Shown: positions 53,291 through 57,306 of the stretch, piece after piece
Layout: the number at the start of each line of letters is the position of its first letter
How positions within the stretch are numbered: position 1 is the first letter of the stretch
Program-made: the position numbers and the translations under genes
DNA from: Puniceibacterium sediminis
GTDB taxonomy: Bacteria > Pseudomonadota > Alphaproteobacteria > Rhodobacterales > Rhodobacteraceae
DNA: 57,306 nucleotides
Assembly: GCF_900188035.1 (NCBI RefSeq)
Contig: NZ_FZNN01000022.1
Location: 1 to 57,306 of the forward strand
Reading direction: 5' to 3'
Notes under the pieces: generated by a model
The model's database searches: none
Seen by the model: the letters and a program-made list of their open reading frames with translations, nothing else
Told to the model about the DNA's origin: nothing

Positions 53291-54039
53291 CCGAGTGTCT
53301 CCACACAAAGGCGTTCATCCTGGAGGAAGACTTGTACGTTGCGTTTGTGGACCTCGTGCTCCAGGTTTTCACTGGTCCGGTACAGGCCTGCGATGGCCAG
53401 AAGTTCGGCATCCAGGCTCTGGCAGAAGATCCGCGCGCTCAGGTCGCCATGACATCCAGCCATGGCCCGTCCGCGCAGGGTGCCGTAAACATGGATATTG
53501 CCGCGCGCGATCAGTTCGGCACCTGACGCGACGGGGCCGATCACCACCAGATCGCCATGATCCGCAACCACTGTCTGACCCGACCGCACCGGCGTTGTCA
53601 CGACACGGGTGGCGGCGGATGGCGTTCGTTCGGTGGTGCGGCGGCGATCCGGCCGTTCGTCCCGCAACGGGGCGTCGCGCCCGGGGGGGACGGGGATTAG
53701 ACCAGCCTCAGTCGCGGCGGCCAACTGTGCGTCGCTGGCATTCTGCACACCGAAGGCCATGAATTTGCGCGCCTTCAGGTTTTCGACCAGCTGCCGCAAA
53801 TCATCGGGATCTGTCAGACCTTCGGCCCCGTCCAGATCAAGGATCAGCGGTGCATCGACCAGAAAATGCGGCCTTTGGCGCAAGAGGTCGTCCAATCCGG
53901 CGTAAAAGGCGTCATCGGGCGGGCCGCCATCGACCCGCAGCGCGACAGCGGTCAGAAACCGGCCACGAATCTGGATGGGCCGCACCGAAGTGCGCGCCTC
54001 TGCTTGACGTTCCATTGGATCATCTACTGCCACGTTCAA
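53287..54039 (-). CDS. minC: Septum inhibitor MinC
   Basis: A 250-residue protein that blocks FtsZ polymerisation. The N-terminal FtsZ-binding domain is followed by a linker rich in Arg and Pro (residues about 125-150) and the C-terminal beta-helix domain with HGDLVVIGPVASGAELIARGNIHVYGTLRGRAMAG, the diagnostic MinC_C pattern. It is the first gene of the min operon. Confidence 0.93.
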   Translation of the reverse strand: MNVAVDDPMERQAEARTSVRPIQIRGRFLTAVALRVDGGPPDDAFYAGLDDLLRQRPHFLVDAPLILDLDGAEGLTDPDDLRQLVENLKARKFMAFGVQNASDAQLAAATEAGLIPVPPGRDAPLRDERPDRRRTTERTPSAATRVVTTPVRSGQTVVADHGDLVVIGPVASGAELIARGNIHVYGTLRGRAMAGCHGDLSARIFCQSLDAELLAIAGLYRTSENLEHEVHKRNVQVFLQDERLCVETLG

Positions 54040-54216
54040 CTGCTGCTCCTGCTCAGGGCCTGCCGCAGATTCGAGTCTGCCGCGTTTTCGCCGTGTCTAG
54101 TCCCAAGGGCCCGTGCGGTCCACCACCTGTTTCCCAGTTATTTGGCTTTGGCAGACTCATGCCGGTGGGTTCGAGTCCGGCAGGCGGAAATCGGGGGGGT
54201 GAGAACGGCATGCCTC

Positions 54217-54261
54217 TTGTAAGGATGCTGCACGGCATCCATATACCATCCATACGGATGG
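54217..54261 (+). promoter_or_regulatory. Promoter and palindromic operator of RHH gene
   Basis: TTGTAA (54217-54222) and TATACC (54242-54247) are spaced by 19 bp. CCATCCATACGGATGG at 54246-54261 is a perfect inverted repeat (6-bp arms, 4-base centre) overlapping the start site, 10 bases before the ATG. This is a good place for autoregulation by the encoded ribbon-helix-helix protein. Confidence 0.6.
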
Positions 54262-54271
54262 AGAATTGAAC

Positions 54272-54688
54272 ATGAGCAACGTTCGGCAACTGCGGGACAA
54301 GACCCCTGATAGCGAAAAGATCACCATAAATCTTGGGTTTGTGGATTTGGGGCGGATCGACCTGCTGGTGCAGGAAGGATTCTACTCCAACCGCAGTGAT
54401 TTCATTCGCACCGCGATCCGCAACCAGATCGAAAGCCACGGCGAAACGGTGACCCGCTCGATCGAACGTCACACGATGGAGCTGGGGTTGAGGGACTTTT
54501 CCGCAGCGGATCTCGAATCGGCCAAGGCCGCCGGAGAGATCCTGCACATCAAGGTTGTGGGGCTGGCGCGGATCGCGGCGGACGTAACCCCGGAACTTGC
54601 GCTGCAAACCATCGGATCCCTGACCGTGCTTGGTGCGTTGCAGGCAAGTGCGGATGTCAAAAAGGCCCTTGCCGACCGAATTCTCTGA
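54272..54688 (+). CDS. CopG-like ribbon-helix-helix regulator
   Basis: A 138-residue protein. The N-terminal segment KITINLGFVDLGRIDLLVQEGFYSNRSDFIRTAIRNQIESHG is a ribbon-helix-helix domain (beta strand, then two helices with S-N-R-S-D-F-I-R-T-A-I). The C-terminal half is unlike the metal domain of NikR: it lacks the H/H/C set. It has an LGLRDFSAADLESAKAAGEILHIKVVGLARIA segment known in uncharacterised relatives. A palindrome at its promoter suggests autoregulation and control of the esterase gene that follows 33 bases later. Confidence 0.8.
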   Translation: MSNVRQLRDKTPDSEKITINLGFVDLGRIDLLVQEGFYSNRSDFIRTAIRNQIESHGETVTRSIERHTMELGLRDFSAADLESAKAAGEILHIKVVGLARIAADVTPELALQTIGSLTVLGALQASADVKKALADRIL

Positions 54689-54721
54689 AAGCTGAAACCG
54701 ATCACCAAGACTGGATATAAG

Positions 54722-55798
54722 ATGAAAAGAACCGTTGGCGCACCGCGCTCGACGACAGAAGATGCACGCTCAGCGCATGTGTCCGCCGCAAATGACCTCG
54801 TAAACCGTACGCTCGCCCAACATGGTCTGGCATCACCTGCCGGATTTGGCGGCGCGACGATGCAGGACACTCTGCAGTCCATGATGTCGAAACTGCAGGG
54901 GATGGGCGGCGCCTTTGGGCAGTCAACCTCTGGCGTGACGATCGAGGGGATGTTGCCCGGCAGCTATACCTGCTCCGCCGGAACCCGCCGCTATCGGACC
55001 TATGTGCCAAAGTCGGCGGATCAGGGCGCAAGCGGCTTGGTCGTCATGCTGCATGGGTGTACGCAGAATCCCGAAGACTTCGCTATCGGCACGGGCATGA
55101 ATGCCCTGGCGGAAAGGCATGGATTTGTTGTGCTTTATCCTGAACAATCGCGCGGTGACAATGCACAGTCCTGCTGGAACTGGTTCAGCATTGGTGATCA
55201 GCGCCGCGACCGGGGCGAACCGGCCATTCTTGCCGGGATGACCCGGCAGGTCGCGCAGGAAAATGAGGTGCCAACCGGCCGGGTCTTTGCCGCAGGCCTG
55301 TCCGCCGGGGGGGCGATGGCCGTCATTCTGGGCGAGACCTATCCGGAAGTCTTTTCCGCCGTTGGCGCCCACTCCGGCCTGCCCGCCGGGGCCGCCCGCG
55401 ACGTTGCATCGGCCTTTGCGGCGATGGCCGGGAACGGTCCCGATCTGGCCACACCGGTGGCAGGTACGCAGACCGTGCGAACGATCGTCTTTCATGGCAC
55501 GGCGGATGCCACAGTGCATCCCATGAACGGCGAGCGGATCTATCAGCACGCCCTGAACCGTGGTGCGGCGCAGACACTGCATTCCGATGCAAGCGGCAGC
55601 ACGGGGGGGCGCAGTTACCAGCGCAAAACCGTTACCGGGACGGATGGGGCGGCCATGCTGGACTACTGGGTCATCGACGGGCTGGGCCATGCCTGGTCTG
55701 GCGGGCAGGCGGCGGGAACCTATACCGACGCGGGCGGCCCGGATGCCAGTGCCGAGATGGTGCGGTTCTTCTTCGAGACCGACCGGGGAGCTGTCTGA
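54722..55798 (+). CDS. PHB depolymerase-type esterase (LpqC family)
   Basis: A 358-residue alpha/beta hydrolase of the extracellular short-chain-length PHB depolymerase type. The oxyanion region LHGCTQ is at residues 110-115, the nucleophile elbow AGLSAGGAM with S194, and the late histidine is in GLGHAWSGG. The first 65 residues have no signal peptide, and instead a helical lead with Met-rich turns, so the protein may stay in the cell. It may mobilise polyhydroxybutyrate or cleave other esters. Its TGA overlaps the ATG of the next gene by one base, which links the two. Confidence 0.85.
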   Translation: MKRTVGAPRSTTEDARSAHVSAANDLVNRTLAQHGLASPAGFGGATMQDTLQSMMSKLQGMGGAFGQSTSGVTIEGMLPGSYTCSAGTRRYRTYVPKSADQGASGLVVMLHGCTQNPEDFAIGTGMNALAERHGFVVLYPEQSRGDNAQSCWNWFSIGDQRRDRGEPAILAGMTRQVAQENEVPTGRVFAAGLSAGGAMAVILGETYPEVFSAVGAHSGLPAGAARDVASAFAAMAGNGPDLATPVAGTQTVRTIVFHGTADATVHPMNGERIYQHALNRGAAQTLHSDASGSTGGRSYQRKTVTGTDGAAMLDYWVIDGLGHAWSGGQAAGTYTDAGGPDASAEMVRFFFETDRGAV

Positions 55799-56916
55799 TG
55801 GCCAGCATGTCCCTGACCTTTGATGCGGTGAACGAGGCGACTCCGGGTCCGAAATGGCTCGCGCGGTGGAACCGGTCCTGGCCTGCTTACGAGGCCTGGT
55901 TCCTCGGGCGCGGCGGTGACGCGGGCCCATCCGCAGCTGCCAGCCGCGACGCACTGCAAAAGCATATGCCGGAACTGGTCCCGGTCTATGACCGGCTGGT
56001 GGCGCTGACCGGGGGCGGCGACAGGGCGGCCCGTTTCCTGTCGACCTGGTGCCCGCCAAAATACCTTGGCGGCTGCTCGCTCGCCGCTATGGCCGATGGG
56101 GCTGAAGTGCGTCTGGTGCGCAACTACGACCTGTCCCCGGACCTGAACGAAGGCCTGCTGCTGCGCACCGAATGGGGCGGTCGGGCGGTCATGGGCATGG
56201 TCGAATTCCTTTGGGGCCTGTCTGACGGGATCAACGATGCCGGTCTCAGCGTGGCGTTGGCCTATGGCGGGCGGTCGTGTACCGGGCCCGGGTTCGGGAT
56301 CACCACGATTCTGCGCTATGTGCTTGAGACCTGCGATACCGTTGCCGGTGCGCTGAAGGTTCTGCGGCGCGTGCCATCGCACATGGATTATAACCTCGTG
56401 CTGGCCGATGCGTCAGGCGCGACAGCCAGTGTCGAGATGATTGCCGGCGGCGGAATGCGCCTGATGCCCCGGGCGATTGCAACCAACCACCAGAGCGGGT
56501 CTGACCTGCCGGATCGGGCGCCTTTTACCCGGACCTACGAACGCCACGATCACCTGTCAAAGTTGAGGGTCGCGCCAGACGCCCTTAACCGTCAGTTCCT
56601 GCAGCACCCCCTGCATCAGGACCGCTACGGCGAAGGCTTTGGCACCCTGTTCACAGCCGAATATAACCCAGCGACGGGTGGCATCTGTCTGCACTGGCAA
56701 AATGCGCGATGGGAGCAATCCATTGATGCCTTTGAGGAAGGCAGCCGCGTCGTGGACTATGCCCGCGGGCACGCCTTTGATGCCGCGCTGAACGATTTAG
56801 CGACGCAGGAGGCCATGCCCGACTGGAGCCGTGCAGCCCAGATCGACTGGCAGGCGCTGGCGCGTGACTACGCCAACGGCTGCGGTCGAGAAGTGCACAG
56901 CTACTTGCCTCACTGA
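55798..56916 (+). CDS. C45-family Ntn hydrolase / acyltransferase-like protein
   Basis: A 372-residue protein of the linear-amide hydrolase / acyl-CoA:6-aminopenicillanic acid acyltransferase group. The nucleophile cysteine is C93 in LGGCSLAA, followed by VRLVRNYD, and a later NHQ segment supplies a conserved polar pair. In related enzymes the precursor is cleaved before the cysteine. It is translationally coupled to the esterase gene, so it may act on the same acyl compounds. The natural substrate is unknown; antibiotic synthesis should not be assumed. Confidence 0.78.
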   Translation: MASMSLTFDAVNEATPGPKWLARWNRSWPAYEAWFLGRGGDAGPSAAASRDALQKHMPELVPVYDRLVALTGGGDRAARFLSTWCPPKYLGGCSLAAMADGAEVRLVRNYDLSPDLNEGLLLRTEWGGRAVMGMVEFLWGLSDGINDAGLSVALAYGGRSCTGPGFGITTILRYVLETCDTVAGALKVLRRVPSHMDYNLVLADASGATASVEMIAGGGMRLMPRAIATNHQSGSDLPDRAPFTRTYERHDHLSKLRVAPDALNRQFLQHPLHQDRYGEGFGTLFTAEYNPATGGICLHWQNARWEQSIDAFEEGSRVVDYARGHAFDAALNDLATQEAMPDWSRAAQIDWQALARDYANGCGREVHSYLPH

Positions 56917-57276
56917 GAAATTTCTTCAAAGCATCATGGGGTGGCTCCGGTCTGAGAAGGGGGCCACCTAGCGCTGATCCCGGCTGGGGACTCAATTTTT
57001 CGGGCGGAGCATGCGATTGTTGGCAGAAAGACCTGCTTCTATATGCCATAAAATCATTTGTTCAGCGGGCTTTCGGTACTGTGCGATGGTGTCGTGCCGA
57101 ACGGCATCCAATGCTCCGCGCGGGAAGGAAATCTCTTCCTTGGAGCGGTGGCGGCGTCACTGATCGGGCTGCATTGACAATCCCTACTATAACAGTAGGT
57201 TTTATGGTCTGAAGGGATTGTGGCTTGTTTTGGCTGCGCGCCCCGGGTTTTTTATTGTGATGCTGACGGAGCTCTG
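56917..57276. other. Gene-free stretch at right edge
   Basis: No supported gene. It contains GAAATTTC at 56919-56926 and a perfect hairpin at 57183-57199. Open frames on the minus strand have no ribosome site or family features. Confidence 0.5.
57183..57199. promoter_or_regulatory. Perfect inverted repeat CCTACT-ATAAC-AGTAGG
   Basis: Six-base arms with a 5-base loop, followed by TTTTA. About 80 bases before the partial gene at the edge. It could be an operator or a weak terminator. Confidence 0.4.
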
Positions 57277-57306
57277 ATGGACGCCTATCTGACATATGCC
57301 AGGGAT
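57277..57306 (+). CDS. Start of a gene running off the window
   Basis: ATG 57277 is preceded by GACGGAGCTCTG, with GGAG about six bases upstream, and opens ten codons (MDAYLTYARD) to the window end. No stop is seen. This is too short to name a family. Confidence 0.35.
   Translation, partial: MDAYLTYARD

Noticed and set aside
54150-54190. Possible tRNA gene because of GGGTTCGAGTCC
   Set aside because: Only a T-arm-like stem is present; no acceptor, D or anticodon arm can be drawn around it.

Overview
The window looks like a chromosomal segment of an alphaproteobacterium of the Rhodobacterales (Roseobacter/Paracoccaceae type). The reasons are the high GC content and codon use over most of its length, ATGA-coupled operons, a TRAP transporter, a CO-dehydrogenase-like molybdoenzyme, a BMP-type nucleoside ABC importer, a minCDE cluster and cobalamin genes. 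This assignment is inferred from gene families, not from a marker gene.

Positions 1-13360 form an accessory island ending at the 3' end of a tRNA-Ser(GCU) gene (13361-13450, minus strand). It is patchier and more AT-rich than the rest. It holds a four-gene HEPN / ADP-ribosyltransferase-like / small protein / SMC-type ATPase operon (165-4042), an intact IS481-family insertion sequence with exact 6-bp target duplications (4453-5511), an orphan membrane protein, two aminoglycoside-phosphotransferase-like kinases around a beheaded alpha/beta hydrolase, and a two-gene module of a coiled-coil protein and a caspase-like protease (9312-11818). An orphan 367-residue gene sits where an integrase would normally lie. 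Short degenerate non-coding stretches, two of them recognisably related, separate the cassettes. The HEPN/ATPase operon and the caspase pair are the best candidates for undescribed defence systems.

Positions 14007-21983 are a minus-strand cluster: a PAP2/vanadium-haloperoxidase-fold protein with an N-terminal (HGQ)7 tract, a subtilisin-like protease coupled to it by an ATGA overlap, a small protein, a vanadium-dependent haloperoxidase, a DM13-like protein and two unknown proteins. A divergent SARP-like regulator (22156-23802) faces it, with two direct repeats spaced 11 bp in the shared upstream region. A 1.1-kb decayed stretch follows.

From 24884 the window is core-like metabolism: a pqiA-pqiA-pqiB-pqiC lipid-transport operon whose PqiB has a long repeat-built tail; a TetR regulator divergent from a three-subunit molybdopterin hydroxylase and a dctPQM TRAP transporter; a sorbosone-dehydrogenase-like enzyme; a gamma-glutamyltransferase; a BMP/ABC nucleoside-type importer fused in one operon with a cytosine-deaminase-like amidohydrolase; tex; a BtuF-like binding protein with cobQ and cobU; minCDE; a ribbon-helix-helix regulator with a palindromic operator before a PHB-depolymerase-type esterase and a C45-type Ntn hydrolase; and the first codons of a further gene at the right edge.
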